The notes beneath the pieces were generated by a model. That model saw nothing but the letters and a program-made list of their open reading frames with translations, made no database searches and had not been told where the DNA came from. A stretch of DNA of 64,000 nucleotides from Stropharia rugosoannulata (taxonomy: Eukaryota; Basidiomycota; Agaricomycetes; Agaricales; Strophariaceae), in NCBI GenBank assembly GCA_028532985.1, contig JANCIK010000003.1, forward strand, positions 1,498,001 to 1,562,000, written 5' to 3'. Shown here one piece after another: positions 35,467 through 47,651 of this stretch (its first letter is position 1; each line of letters begins with the position of its first letter). A program made the translations under genes and the position numbers.

Positions 35467-36072
35467 CTGCATCAAGTGTTGTGTCTATTTTAAAACCTTC
35501 TTCTGTGTGAGTCACTTGGTGATCGTACCCATGAAACATCGCACTGACATACCATTGTTAGGCACTTGCTTGCCGCCCCTCAGTCGCGTGTCAGTGATTT
35601 ATGTATGACTCTTTTGCTTTATTGCAAATCAGTGCACTGTCCCGTCCTGCGTCATTCTTGTGTCACGTATCGTACCGCCTTCAGTATCCCTGTTTGGCCC
35701 AGCGACGAACGTGTCCTCGATATGAATTTCCTCTTTACCTACCACTACTCATCTATGTCGTTTCTTGCAGAACCACTTGCTGAATACGTGGGTGCCGCCT
35801 TCTATATACTCTTTATCTACTCTATTCTATCTCTGCTTCTTGATTATACAAGTGTTGTCCTTCTTTTTGCCTCGTCTCTTTCCCTCAAAAAAATTCCAAC
35901 AAAAGAACCTTTATTATGAAACTTGATGTCCTTGGATAGCTTCAGTCATTACCATCTAAATACATAGTTTGAAAATTAGAATTGCTTTTAGGATCAAATG
36001 CTTCGTGTGTGTTCACTGCAAGTCGATGCGCTTAGAACGAAAAACAAGAATAACAAGAATATAATACATCTT
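35467..36072. other. Intergenic, convergent C2H2 factor / NRAMP
   Basis: 606 bp, T-rich, expected to carry both 3' UTRs. No gene. Confidence 0.6.
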
Positions 36073-38273
36073 TTAATTTACAATACCTTGGTCTACAAAC
36101 AACATAGCAATTGCGTACACATTTGCCACTACAATTACGCACCAGATTGCGTACGATATGGCTGTGAACCAGCGAGAGTTGCTGTAGTCTACGAATTCCG
36201 GCGTTTCCACCGCTATAACCTGGGTCGTTTCTAAGCCGGTCCCTTTACCTACCTCGTCCTTCTCCAAGAGTACAACCGGCGTTTGCGTTTGCGTGTGCTC
36301 CACCTGCACGTCACCCACGGCCTTGCACTCCGCAAGCATCGCACCGTCGCCGTCGCTCTCGCTCTCGCTTTCGGTGAGCGCGGGCGGCTTGGGCACACGC
36401 ATGACGAGCGTGCGCGAGGTGAGGTAGATGAGCGGGAGCGAGACAAAGGGTAGAACGACGGAGAGCACGACCTGCGACGCGACGAGCAGGGTGTTGATCC
36501 CGTTCTGGCCGACCGCGATTGCCACGACCATGGACGGGACAAGGCTGATGCTCCGCGTGAGCAGCCTCCGGAAGAACGGCTGTGGGATCGCGCCGGGCGG
36601 GTAGCCGTCAGCGGGACCGCGCGCTGGGAGGTGGGCGAGCCAAGAGAATACACACGCACCGAAACTTTCCATTCAATGAACCCCTCGGATACGATCTGGC
36701 CCGCAAAGGTGACCGTGATGCTCGACGTCTGCCCGGCGCAGACAAGCGCGAGCGCGAACGTCACTGCCGCCCCTGTTGTTGTTGATAGCGGGTGATGAGT
36801 TGGTGCCCTCGGGCCAAGAATAGCACGAGTGTACATACCGTTTCCGAGCCGTTCTTGGATTAGCGCGTGGGCGTCAAATAGCCCTGCGGGCTTGCCGCGC
36901 ATTTCGCCGTGGAAGAACACCGCCGCGGCTAGAATGAGAATCCTAAAGTCGCGGTCATGCATGTGCGGGGGAGATAGAGGCAAGCCATACTAACGCCGAG
37001 TTAATGGGCACCGCAAGTGCGAGGAGGCTGGTGACGACATCTGCGACGCCGTGCGACAGGTGTGCGCGGATGAAGCTGTACGAGTTGTTTGCGCGCTCGC
37101 CGTACCTCGAGCGGTAGTCTATCGTCGATGTCGCACGGTCGGCGGGGGTAAACCGGAATAATGGGCGGATGAACTGGCGCACGCGCGTCGGGATTGGGGT
37201 CCTGTTTGCGGTCGGTGAGGACGGCAACCTTTCATCCGGTGGTGCATTGGAAACGCGATCCTGGGTGGCCAAGGACGAACCCAGGAAAAGCGCGTGGGGC
37301 ATTACGGTTGCGCCGAGAATTCCTATGGCTAGGAGCGGCAGGCCGCAAAGGTTAATTACCCCGGAGAGAAGACGAGAAGCGGTATTGTATTCACCTGCAT
37401 AGACTGCGTCAGGGTTCGACTGCAGCAGGCCCTTGTTGGGAATGAACCCTATGAAGACCTGGGACCAGACGGGCTTCGCCTTGACGAGCAGCGCAATGAA
37501 ACAACCGAAGACAGCGAAGACCTGTGGCAGTGATAAGAAGCAGGACTATATGCGATGGAAATGGACTGACCAGACCCATAATCGTGAATTCAAACATCCG
37601 TACAGGGCGTCCATTGGAGCGCGATGGGTCGCTGATCGACAGGAACACTAGCACGTCGGCCGCAGTAAGAAGGACGCCCGCCCACAGCGGCAGCTTGGGG
37701 AAGAGCAGGCAGAAGCCGATGGCAGAGCCTAGCAGTTCCGCGAGGTCGGTCGAGATTATGGCGATTTCTGAGAGGGCGTAGAGCGGGTAGAGGACGAGGC
37801 GGCGGACGAGCTTGGGGTGGCGCGGATGGTCGTGCAGAAGCAGCCTGCAGTGGCTGGCGAGATCTGTGCAGACAAAGTTTTAGCAGAGCCAGAGACGGAG
37901 CGCTGTTGCTAACCGAGGCCGGTGACGCAGCCCAGTTTGGCAGAGAGGGTCTGGGGACGTGTTAGCAGTGGTCCATGGGCGCAAGAGAGGGACATGCCTG
38001 GAGCACGACTGCACCGAGGCCGGCGAGAAGGATGACGAAGAGCATAGGGCGGTAGCCAAAGCTGGAGCCGGCCTGGAGATCGACGCTCCAGTTTCCCCTG
38101 TGGATAGGTTAGCTCACTAGCTCTAGAGCGGGGGAGGAGACGCACGGGTCGAAGTAGGCGACGGAGCAGATGATGCCGACGCCGACATGGCGCTTGAAGT
38201 GGTGTGCAAGGGTGCGTGCAGCAGCGGTCAGGCGGGCGGGGGCAGGGGGGCGGATTGCATTGCTGGGTTGCAT
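36073..38273 (-). CDS. NRAMP-family divalent metal transporter (SMF1/2-like)
   Basis: Nine exons (38146..38273, 37998..38097, 37914..37950, 37571..37863, 37395..37521, 36995..37328, 36839..36942, 36660..36772, 36073..36579) give 580 aa with about 11 membrane segments. The TM1 metal motif DPGN (FDPGNWSVDLQAG), the TM6 motif MPH (GATVMPHALFLG) and the transport signature AGQTSSITVTFAGQIVSEGF are all present. The family moves Mn2+, Fe2+ and related ions with protons. A Ser/Glu/Asp-rich loop (PALTESESESDGDG) precedes the last membrane segment. The intron after 37998 begins GCATGT (GC-AG), set by VVLQ/TLSAKLGCVTGL. The gene is notably GC-rich. Confidence 0.93.
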
Positions 38274-38475
38274 AGGGGAAGGATGGGGAGGCAGCTGGGC
38301 CGGGCGGGGGCAGGGTCATAATGAGGCGCGTCAAACCAGGATAGCGGATATCGACGCAGTGAGAAACGCGTGTGGGTTCGCGTGTCTATATACGGCCCGC
38401 TGTTGTGGTTTGCCCGCCACGCTGTTTGGCGCTCCGTTCCTCTGGCTACTCCCTCCCTCTATCATCATCGCCTCC
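38274..38475. promoter_or_regulatory. Shared divergent promoter region, NRAMP/MED6
   Basis: 202 bp between opposite start codons, so both promoters must be here. Confidence 0.55.
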
Positions 38476-39572
38476 ATGGATATAAATGACCTCCACCCCC
38501 CGGACGACTACAGCCATCGGTTTTTTATATGGCACGAGTGGATACAGGTCCGTCGTCGCCCCGTCGCCGCTGCCTAGTGTGACGCAGACCCCGCCAGGCA
38601 AACGGGCCCTTGACCGCAGAGAATGTCTTCGAGTACTTTGTCACGTCCATGTTCTATGATAAGCAGAGCAACAACCAGGTCCTGCGCATGCAGACCATGT
38701 ACAACGCCATCGCCGTCAAGGACGAGGCCGCAGAGCTCAGGTCTGTCCGTCTTTCTGCTCTCCCAGCGCTGCCATAACGCAGCCCCAGGCGCTTCACCGG
38801 CGTCGAGTTTGCCGTCGTCCATGCGCAGCCCCCCACCTTTTTCGTAATCCAGAAGCGTGAACGCCTCTCGCCAGATGAAGGTGCGCCTCTGCCACCCTAG
38901 CTTCCTTCCCGCATCCCATAATTCGGATCCCCCGCGCAGTGCGACCCCTCGCCGCCTATTTTATCATGAATAACCGCATCTATCAGGCCCCGGATGTTTA
39001 CACAGTCCTGTCCAATCGGCTAGTGAGCTCTTCCGTCCTTCTTTCGTACCACATACCTCATACATGCATCTGCGCGGCAGCTTACAACCGTTTCAGCTCT
39101 CCAACAATCTCTCGATAGTCTGCGGAAACACCGGCCCGACTACACCCCGCGCACTGGGTTCGTCTGGCCTGTAACTGATCCAACGCTATCGGAGGACACA
39201 CAAAAGAAATCAACAGGCGCCGAATCTAACTTGATCGATGCCACAACAGACTCTCAGGTGTCCCCAGAAAAACGCACTGAGCTGCCAAAGCGCCAGAAAA
39301 ATAATATGCTACTGCTAAACGCTATGAGAACTACTGCTGCTCATTCTAAAATGTCTTTCACCCCGTCCTCGGTACCACCGAACACCGAGAACGAGCCGGA
39401 CACTCCTGTCACCACCACCATTCGGTCATCAGCGACTCCAGCACCAATTCCCCCGGAACTGTCAGTGAAAGGATCGTCATCACAGGAAGTTGTCAGGGGA
39501 CAGCCAGGCGCTGGCAAGAAGAAAAAGAAACGTATGCAAATGGCGGCGGCGTCCGTAAATGACCCTAATTAA
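38476..39572 (+). CDS. MED6: Mediator complex subunit 6
   Basis: Head-module subunit of Mediator, the co-activator that links activators to RNA polymerase II. Exons 38476..38547, 38598..38740, 38789..38880, 38940..39022, 39081..39572 give 293 aa. The conserved domain reads FFIWHEWIQ, LTAENVFEYFVTSMFYDKQSNN, FTGVEFAVVHAQPPTFFVIQK and AYFIMNNRIYQAPDVYTVL. The C-terminal 120 residues are disordered and end in a lysine block (GKKKKKR). Convergent with AP-3 sigma. Confidence 0.95.
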
Positions 39573-39951
39573 ATAAGCATAATATGGCAATTATGTACTT
39601 TCGAATTCGTTTCATTCGAGAGTACTGACAGTCTATGCTTGGCCAAAACGGTGAGTAAGGGATCTGTGGGACTACACAGATACAGATCGTTGACCGGCTG
39701 GGCGTTGCCACTTACGGTTTTAGAGGTCGCGTGTCGTCTGTCGAGTCGATTAATAATGGTACTTTATCTAAATTTGTATAGTTCACGCAGACGTTATGTT
39801 ATGTTATATCCATCCCGTAGGGACCTGTGTACACATGAGGCCTTACAGAGGAAGCCAGCGCGTTCATTTCTACATATCCGGCTATTCCGCCCATCCAATC
39901 CCCCTTGGGCGCGATAATGCACATTGCACTGACAGGACGAAAAGGCCCCAT
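39573..39951. other. Intergenic, convergent MED6 / AP-3 sigma
   Basis: 379 bp, presumed 3' UTRs only. Confidence 0.6.
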
Positions 39952-40852
39952 TTATCTCGCCCCCACTCCCGTTAGCTTCCCGGTGAGCCAGCCCAACGGC
40001 GTCTTGATATTTGTCCCTCGGGTTCCTAGGCCTGCACCACCTAAGGAAAGTGGGTTGGACGATGCGAATGATTCTTTCCTGGCCCGAGAAGCCTCTTGGA
40101 CTATGTGGAGGATAAGCAGCGCATGAGCCACGGAAATAACACGGATATGGCCTGCGTTTCCCATCTGAGTGGGAACGGGGACGGCAACGGCACATACCTG
40201 ACAAGTCGATATCCTCCACATTGGTCTCCAGGACGAGCCCGCCTTGGATTATCTCTGCGAGGATGTGGTGCACCTGCGAAAACGCGCGCACACGCACGCA
40301 CTCAGCTGTGGCATGTGGGTCGCTGCGCGGTGGAGCGTACGCACCTCGTCGAAGTGGAACACGAGATCAAGCTCGCAGACGTTTTCGAACGCGCGATCTA
40401 GAGATTCGACGAGAACCTGGGGTGGGGTGGGGAGAAGAGGCATATGCAAATGAGCTCGGTACGACACGCTACGTGGGAGAGGGTGTGTATGTATCTACGT
40501 ACCTGAATGAGATCGAGGATCCCAAGCTCGCTCTCGGCTCCGTCGACGACGAAGACAAAGTACAGCGTCGCGTAGCTGCGGTACACGACCCGCCACCGCT
40601 CGTCCGCGACGCCTTTAAAGCCGAGAAACTCCTCTAGCTCGGGCGCATCGAGGAAGTTGCACAGGCCCGGGGGGCGCGTGCTCACGAGCGAGAAGATCTT
40701 CTCTACTACAGTCTGCGTCGACTGGTGCAGGGGCGTGTAGAATTTCGCCAGGCGCGAGACCCCGGACGTGTTGACTGGATAGAACCCGTTGAGGTCGCAG
40801 CTTTGTCTAGCAAGCACGGACTGGACTCACATATCAGAACTGCATGAATCAT
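39952..40852 (-). CDS. APS3: AP-3 adaptor complex subunit sigma
   Basis: Small subunit of the AP-3 coat that sorts cargo from Golgi/endosome to the vacuole. Exons 40831..40852, 40503..40774, 40345..40416, 40198..40273, 39952..40100 give 196 aa. It starts MIHAVLIFNTSGVSRLAKFY and shows the sigma fold landmarks: LVSTRPPGLCNFLDAPELEE, YRSYATLYFVFVVDGAESELGILDLIQ, FENVCELDLVFHFDEVHHIL and GGLVLETNVEDI. The Cys-Asn-Phe loop before the core marks sigma-3 rather than sigma-1/2. The first exon is 22 nt and sets the start. Confidence 0.93.
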
Positions 40853-41306
40853 CGTTGTTCGTGACCTTGAAATAGGTCTGACAGATTAACGAGGTCTATC
40901 TGGCTAGCCTCTCTTAAAATGACGTGCAATAGTTGCAATAGCCGACCGTCAGACTCACAGGTAGTAACAGGCAGAAGGATGATTACAGATGTGGAGACTC
41001 AGTGGGCACAGGGTATGAGATCTAAAGGTTCAAGACATATCCGCCGGTTGAGCATGACGGATGGATACTAATCGCGAGTGTACCAACTAGGTGCAGAAAC
41101 AATCCGCAGAGATGAGGGACAGCGACAAGCATTTGGACTGCAATGATGTAATTGGCGGGTAGGTCACATGAGAGTTCGCAACTGCGGCATATGTGCGGGC
41201 GCTTAAAAGTAATTGGCTTCTTTGAAATCGAGAATAACCGCAAGATGGTAGTATACAGTACATTAATGTGATGAGAAATAATATTATATATCTTGAATTT
41301 AATTGT
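40853..41306. other. Intergenic, AP-3 sigma promoter side
   Basis: 454 bp between AP-3 sigma and the 3' end of the SGT1-like gene. No gene. Confidence 0.55.
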
Positions 41307-44300
41307 TTAAAAATCGTCGCGAGGTAGTTTAAATCCAGGCTGCAGTCTTCCAGCAAGGTTACTGACAGGACCAGCAAGTCCTTGTTGACTTTTGTAGCTT
41401 TCGAGGAAATTCTTGATCATGTTGTAGTCCGGGGGTTCTTCATTTCCCCAATCTCCATCCTCGAGAGCGTTCTTCAGCTCCTCCTCCATCGCGGCTTCCA
41501 CATCAAAGTCATCGTCGTCAGCGTCGTCCTGCATCTCCTCCTCAATCGACACCTTCGGATTGGGTGCCTTACCCTTGCCTTTATCAGCTGTTGTAGGAGG
41601 TGTATTTTTGGGTGCCGCGGGTTTATTTGTTCTCGATGTCTTACTGGACTTTGACAACGTCTCATCCAATGCCTTCATTACCGCTTCGAAAGAATCCAAT
41701 TCCGGGTTGACATTTGGTCGTGGCCCGGGTTCAGGAACACGCGGTATGTGCGTTCTAGGCGCAGCTTTGTCGTCTTTTTCTGGAGCATACTTGGGAATTG
41801 GTGATGGTTTCATTGCACTTGCTGGAAGGAAAGCTATATTAGGGAGAAATGTGTGAGTATACATTGACGTGATAGAAATTAGATGGCTTACCGCCTCTAT
41901 CTTTGCGATCCTTTATGATGCTAGACCAGTGCTCATCTGTAATGCCCAGAGCTTGACGAGAAAATTCCAGGAACTCTTCTTCCTCTTCGTCCATGTCGAT
42001 CTCAATGTCGCCCACAACCTGAGGGCGGTCCTCTTCCGATTCATCATCTTCTATCTCATCTTCATCCGTTTCATCGTCAGAATCCACGCCGTCGTATTTA
42101 TCACGAGGTATGATAGGCGGACGCATGGTCACTTTTACTTTACTGCCCTTTTCTGACTCCTTCCGGGGTGATTGCCCGTCTGTTTTCATTTCAGTGTCGC
42201 CATCCGCCTGGACAGTATCAGGGGCAACGCGCTGTGAGTTGCTGTGATAAGACGCTGGCATTTTCCCATAATCGGCCGGCTCAAGCCCTGGTACAAGCTT
42301 ATCCATAGCGGCCTTCTTTTTTTCAGGGTCGATTTCTTCAGAGCGCACCTCTGCCTCGGAGTCCGAGTCTGATTCATCTTCATCGTCACTGAACGGCTCA
42401 TCTGAAAATTCGTCACTGAAAAAAATTAAATTAAAAGTTAACAAGGCTCGAGCTGGGCTTACTCTTCAAATCTTGCCCCTTCGACATCGCCTTCAGCGTC
42501 AATGAAGCTTTCAACTTTTGTTGCAAGGTCTTTTAATTTTTTCGCTTGTTCTGACGCGAGCCGGTCCTCTGGGGACTCGTCCACGTCCATTTTATTTGCA
42601 TCTTGAGTCTCAGGTTGCTTTTCTTTCGTGCGACTTGCCTCTAGCATTTGTTCAAACTCTTCCGAGTCGATATTTAACCAGTCATCCGGATCTTCTTCTC
42701 CGTCAGGTTGAATTTCACCCTTTGAATGTGAAATTGCTTCGTCAACTTGCGACGCGAAGGACTGGCGAGTAGCATCACTAGAAACGTTAGGTTAGCTCGA
42801 GACTTGGGAAAAACTTGCATGTGCATACTCAGTTCGACGGACTGCCACAAAGACATTGGCTGCTTTATTCTCAAGAGTGTTCCACAGCTCTGAGCCCTTA
42901 ATTTCTTTCTTAAAATAGTTCGCAGATTCCAGGTTTTCAATGTATTTTTGGTAGTCTGGGTTGCGACGCAAAGCGTCCTTTATCGCCTCCGCCTGTGCCG
43001 CTGTGAGAGTCGGTTAAAGCCGGACGAGAGCGACTTACCGACGCGTTAGTACCCTCGGCTGAGATATTATTGACATTTGCGCGCCCTTTGCTCTCTTGGT
43101 ATAACATTTCAAAACCAACAGCCTGGATAAAATAATCAGACTGCGCTGTCATCGAAATAGAAATTTGATAAACATACAATCTTCATTCCCACATCACGCC
43201 GTTTCCACTCTGGACTGTCTTCTGGTTCCTTCCAATTTCCGAATACCTTCGGGGGAAAGAATTTTTGTCCTACTAATTGTGCGTATGCTGTTCTGGTCAT
43301 TTTCACTGTTGTTAAGACGGAAGTGGTGGGAGGGAAGCGGTTCATGCGATGTGCTGCCTGCATAACGCCATACTAATTAAGATGAAATTGACATGTAAGA
43401 TGTTTTGAAGTCTCACACGAAGTTGTATTGCATCTCTGGTGTAGAATGTTTCGACGGCCTTCTGAACCAAAGATGGATTAATGGCTAACGCCTTAGCAAT
43501 ATCTTCAGGGATATAAACTTTGGTGCGGTGAACATGATTTTTTATGGCATCCGGATATCTGCGCAATGACAATGTTAAGCGTACATTCACGACAGCTAAG
43601 CAACGATCTTACCCAGAAATACGTCTCCATACAATCTCTTCGACTCTCCCTGGAGCAAGAGTTTCCGTCAAGGGGTCTCTTACAACCTTTACAGCATCTT
43701 CAGCGGCAATGAAGGTATCCTCATCTCCGGCGGGAATGACATCCTCATCTTCGTCAGCAGCATTCGGTAGTTTGCGATGATGCCGTTTTCTATGACTTGG
43801 GGAGATGTGTGTGAGAGGGATCAGATGTAAATGTGAATTGTAGATCCAGACCTATGGGATACGCGTGTATGAACAAGTTGAGCGGCAAACCCGATAAAAT
43901 GGGAAAGGGCGCACTCGGTTTTCAGAGTTAGTCGGCTTTACCCATGAAGGTAAGGCTTCAGCACCTTCAATAAGTAGAAACTCGCCATCCGAATCATAGA
44001 CGCTAGTGTCCAACATAAGCTAAGCCGACCGTATATATTGAACACATACCTCACTGCAACATCCCATTGAGAAGTGATCTCTCTCAATAACCAGACCACA
44101 AGCCATTCATCATCGACACAATCGCCCACTCTCATCCTACCTTCTAGGATCCATTTTTTTTCTTCGTCGGGATTTGGAACAATCTTGAGCTCAAACGCAT
44201 CGCGGTGCCAGATGAAATCCTTAAGCTTGTCATGGACAGCTTCTGTGATACAAGCAGCTAGACTCGTGGCAGCGGTTTTATCACTGAGTTCAGAAGTGGG

Positions 44301-44360
44301 ATATAACGTGTAGTGAAGAGTATCCTCCGCGATGGCGTGGGGCCGATTGAAAATATCCAT
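41307..44360 (-). CDS. SGT1/ecdysoneless-family protein
   Basis: Ten exons (44050..44360, 43915..44002, 43613..43851, 43417..43558, 43178..43357, 43039..43122, 42829..42992, 42463..42777, 41892..42415, 41307..41833) give 857 aa. The N-terminal block DTLHYTLYPTSEL, FIWHRDAFEL, DEWLVVWLLREIT and FLLIEGAEALPSWVKP matches the Ecd/hSGT1 family. In yeasts and flies these are linked to transcription of glycolytic genes and to pre-mRNA splicing. The middle carries KFFPPKVFGNWKEPED. The C-terminal half is very acidic (long Asp/Glu runs) and ends GFKLPRDDF. This is not the HSP90 co-chaperone of the same name. Start 44360 opens the conserved block; an in-frame upstream stretch has no ATG that improves it. 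Confidence 0.9.
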
Positions 44361-44666
44361 ATCACTAGCGTCATTGTCAGTCCTGTCGTATTGGTCTGAG
44401 CATTTGCTGAACTTATACACACGCTTAAATGTAAGGGGTCAGAGACAGCCTAGGAATTTTTTTTTTGCCTAGACGTTTCCGTATGTGCCGTAGACGCGCT
44501 CGAAATGCGAAGGTTCAGGAGGAAGAGCGCTAAAGCGTGATTAGTATGACGTTTGAAGTACGCGCCAAATACAGCCACACCGCGGGGTCAATACTGCGCG
44601 GATTAACAGTCCGAGTGTCGACTGAATCATTGACGGACCCCACTACGGTCTGGTCTTCCACCTACA
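44361..44666. promoter_or_regulatory. Shared divergent promoter region, SGT1-like/VMA7
   Basis: 306 bp between opposite start codons; includes a T10 run near 44458. No separate gene. Confidence 0.5.
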
Positions 44667-45228
44667 ATGTCAACTGAAACCAAAGACCGCAATCTCATAG
44701 CCGTCATAGGAGACGAGGTACTCAACAACGCCTCTGCATGTTACGACGTTTGACATACGATTTCAAGGACTCAATTACCGGCCTCCTGTTAGCAGGAATA
44801 GGTCATGTTACAGATCATGGAAAGAAAAACTTCCTAGTGGTTGACTCTAGTATGTTCAATTATGCGGTCTTGAGCTGAAATGTTAGTGACTCAATGCAAC
44901 TTATAGAGACTGCAGTACAAACAATTGAAGCAACTTTCCAAGAGTTCACGGAGCGCAAGGACATTGCAATATTGCTCATTAATCAACACGTACGATACAC
45001 CTCAGCTCTATTTCCTATGCGCTAATAGAAGAGTAGATCGCCGAGAAAATTAGACCTACAATAGACAAGTATCAGCAAGCGTTCCCTGCCTTGTTGGAAA
45101 TTCCGTCCAAGGACCATCCATACGGTACGCCAATATCAATTGGTCGAATGTCAGGCATTAAACAATAATCTACAGATCCTACAAAGGATTCTATACTCAA
45201 GCGGGTTCAGAAACTTTTTGGAGAGTAG
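44667..45228 (+). CDS. VMA7: V-type proton ATPase subunit F
   Basis: Subunit F of the V1 sector of the vacuolar H+-ATPase. Exons 44667..44717, 44768..44849, 44907..44989, 45037..45124, 45176..45228 give 118 aa, the standard size. Motifs: [21 protein letters not shown], then [46 protein letters not shown] and the C-terminus [12 protein letters not shown]. Convergent with TIM21, 142 bp apart. Confidence 0.97.
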
Positions 45229-45370
45229 TTTACTATTGCGCGACCGCCTTGCTCTCTACGATAGCTATTCGGTGGAGTTTGTGTGCACCGTACGATACCT
45301 CCTTCATGTCGCTCATGTTCAAAATAATATCATGCAACTAGTTTATTTATACATGTGCAAAGCAAATAAA

Positions 45371-46743
45371 TTATGAAACCCATCGCATAACTGGTTCGTT
45401 GTCTCGAATCCCTGGCTGCCGCTCGATAAATACTCGTACAGGGTTCCAATCGCGTGAATCTAGTTGGAGGGTGAATGAGATTGCAACCAAGGTGGCACAT
45501 ACAATGACTCACTAGGTAGATCAACAAGAAGATATCTGAAGACAAAGTACCCATCTTCATTCTGGAAAATCGAAGTCAATTTTATGAAGCGTTTGCAAAG
45601 AAGTTTTGAACCTTAATGAGATCGGCATGCACTTCTCCTTCAGTGAAATATCTTCCGCTATGTCCAGGTACAGGCGTACTACGCTGCTTGGAGGACTTCA
45701 ATGACGAAAACATGCCAGCAAATCCCCATCCTGATTTTTCACTTTTCTTTTCTTTATCACCCTGATCTGAGGTTGATGGCGGTGGCGGTGGTGGCGGCAA
45801 GGGTGCCTCAGACAGATACTTGAAGGCGCGAACCGACTTGTCCCAAACACTGTTGCAATTCCTTTTGGACCATTCTACAGCTTCATCAAAGGTGACTTCA
45901 GAGAGTATCTCGCCTTTTTCTTGGATCCATTCAGACGTTGCTTCCAGATATGAAGCTTCTGAAGGAGGAGCCATTTCACCCTCCGGCCTACCCTGAACGT
46001 AGAAAGTCATTATCATATGTTCACGTCCCTCTGAGTCAATCATAACCCTTGAAGTAACATGTCGATTACGGTGGCGTGGCCTAGTGGAAGAGGGAGGGTT
46101 GTTGTGAAAAGTTAAAGGGCCATTCAAGAATTTAGCAAGCTGTAAATGAGCGTGGATTAACACATAAATCACGAAGATGCTTTAAGGCTCGAACCCGACT
46201 AGACTGTTTGATGCGTTCACATGCATCTCCATATATAACCGTAGGGGAGTTCTTCGAGAACAATTCAGAGGTAAGGGAGTATATCAAGAGTGCTGAAAGA
46301 CCGGCGCCGAGAAGAATGACGCCTAAATTCGTTGTGCGCGCCGTTGTGCGGACAACTGCGTAATATAAGAGCGACATGACAGAGCACACGACCCACATAA
46401 ACAGTGCAAATTGAGTGTTCAGTTGCTTCTTGTAAGAGGTGAACCACAGACCTTTGCCGCCTGTACTCAACTCCGACCACTTTTTAGCCGGTTCACCTTT
46501 CCGAGCTGCTGCAGATAGACCTAGCTGAAAGGGTCCAACATTATCATGCTTTGGCTCCGAGCGTTGTTGCTGTCTATCCAGTGAGTCCAGCAGCTGAGAT
46601 TTCTCCCCGAAGTCCATGCTGTTCCGCTGCGTTGCATATTTTCTTGCTCCAGTTACACACATAAGGTGCTCCCTCTTTAGAGATGAATGAGCAGAGTGGA
46701 TAGAGCATCTTGCCCGACAAAGTAGACGGAGGGCGACACTCAT
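45371..46743 (-). CDS. TIM21: Mitochondrial import inner membrane translocase subunit Tim21
   Basis: Component of the presequence translocase (TIM23) that couples it to the TOM complex and respiratory chain. Exons 46452..46743, 46195..46355, 45612..46139, 45513..45561, 45371..45459 give 372 aa. There is an N-terminal presequence, then GGKVVRTTARTTNLGV leading into the membrane span GVILLGAGLSALLIYSLTSELF, DACERIK and the IMS domain (FLNGPLTFHNNPP, HMIMTFYVQG). A proline run (PLPPPPPPPS) lies near the C-terminal third. The intron 46356..46451 is 96 nt with no stop in frame, so it can be missed. Removing it restores the family sequence across the junction. Confidence 0.93.
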
Positions 46744-47063
46744 GATATTGAGAAGAGGCTTGGAACGCCCTTGAGGTCTTCTTAGGTGAGTGGGTAATTT
46801 CAAGTGCGAAATTGGGGTGACGCGCCGAAAGAAGCAGTTGGCAAACAGAAACAAGCAACGCGTTCATTAGCGCTGGCTCTCACCCGGGGTGATGCGCATT
46901 TAGTAAGTTTTGGCCGGCGCATAGCAGTACGCCTTCCAGCCAAGTGCTATGCAACAACAAATTATTATTGGTATGATACAAGTGCGCCACAGTACAATCA
47001 CATCCAGTAGACGAACATAAGAGAATAATAAAAACAAGTGAAAGTAAATTAAGAAGAGTAGGC
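46744..47063. other. Intergenic, TIM21 promoter / H3 3' end
   Basis: 320 bp. No coding signal. Confidence 0.55.
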
Positions 47064-47651
47064 TTATGTTCGCTCACCCCTCAGACGCCTGGCCAAGGCA
47101 AGATCTTTGGGCTGAATGGTAACACGTTTGGCGTGGATGGCGGCCAAGTTGGTGTCCTCGAATAGTGAGACAAGGTAAGCTTCAGCGGCTTCTTGGAGGG
47201 CCATGACAGCAGAGGATTGGAAACGGAGGTCAGTCTGTTAAGATCAACGCCGATGAGAGAGAACGTCCAAACTTCAAGGAGAGCCTACGCACCTTAAAGT
47301 CTTGGGCAATTTCGCGGACAAGGCGTTGGAAGGGAAGTTTGCGAATGAGGAGCTCAGTGGACTTTTGGTAACGCCTGATCTCACGCAGAGCGACAGTTCC
47401 AGGCCTGAAACGATGGGGCTTCTTGACACCACCAGCTGCGTTCTACGAAGATCATCAGTGTTTTTGCAATTTTAAGGCAAGCTTCACATTACATACAGTA
47501 GCAGTCTTGCGGGCAGCTGACTTCGAAGCAAGTTGTTTGCGAGGAGCCTTTCCTATAGGACACAGTAACAATGAGCACACGAATCTTGTATGTGGCGACA
47601 ACTGGACGGACCTCCGGTGGACTTGCGAGCAGTTTGCTTGGTACGAGCCAT
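47064..47651 (-). CDS. Histone H3
   Basis: Core histone H3. Exons 47612..47651, 47497..47552, 47293..47442, 47064..47234 give 138 aa, two more than canonical H3. The tail [20 protein letters not shown] is standard. Then it reads [20 protein letters not shown]: an extra Ser after K23 and one extra residue between K27 and GGVKK. The fold domain ([56 protein letters not shown]) is normal, so this is not a CENP-A. The lysines equivalent to K4, K9, K14, K27 and K36 are kept. The insertions sit on either side of an exon boundary, but no other splice keeps the frame. Confidence 0.95.

Noticed and set aside
36249..36983. 244-codon frame on the minus strand over the NRAMP gene
   Set aside because: It runs through exons and introns of the transporter in another frame; composition (Arg/Ser-rich) is that of a GC-rich shadow.
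46195..46743. TIM21 first exon as one continuous frame
   Set aside because: Frame is open, but removing 96 nt restores the conserved GGKVVRTTARTTNLGV, so it is treated as an intron.
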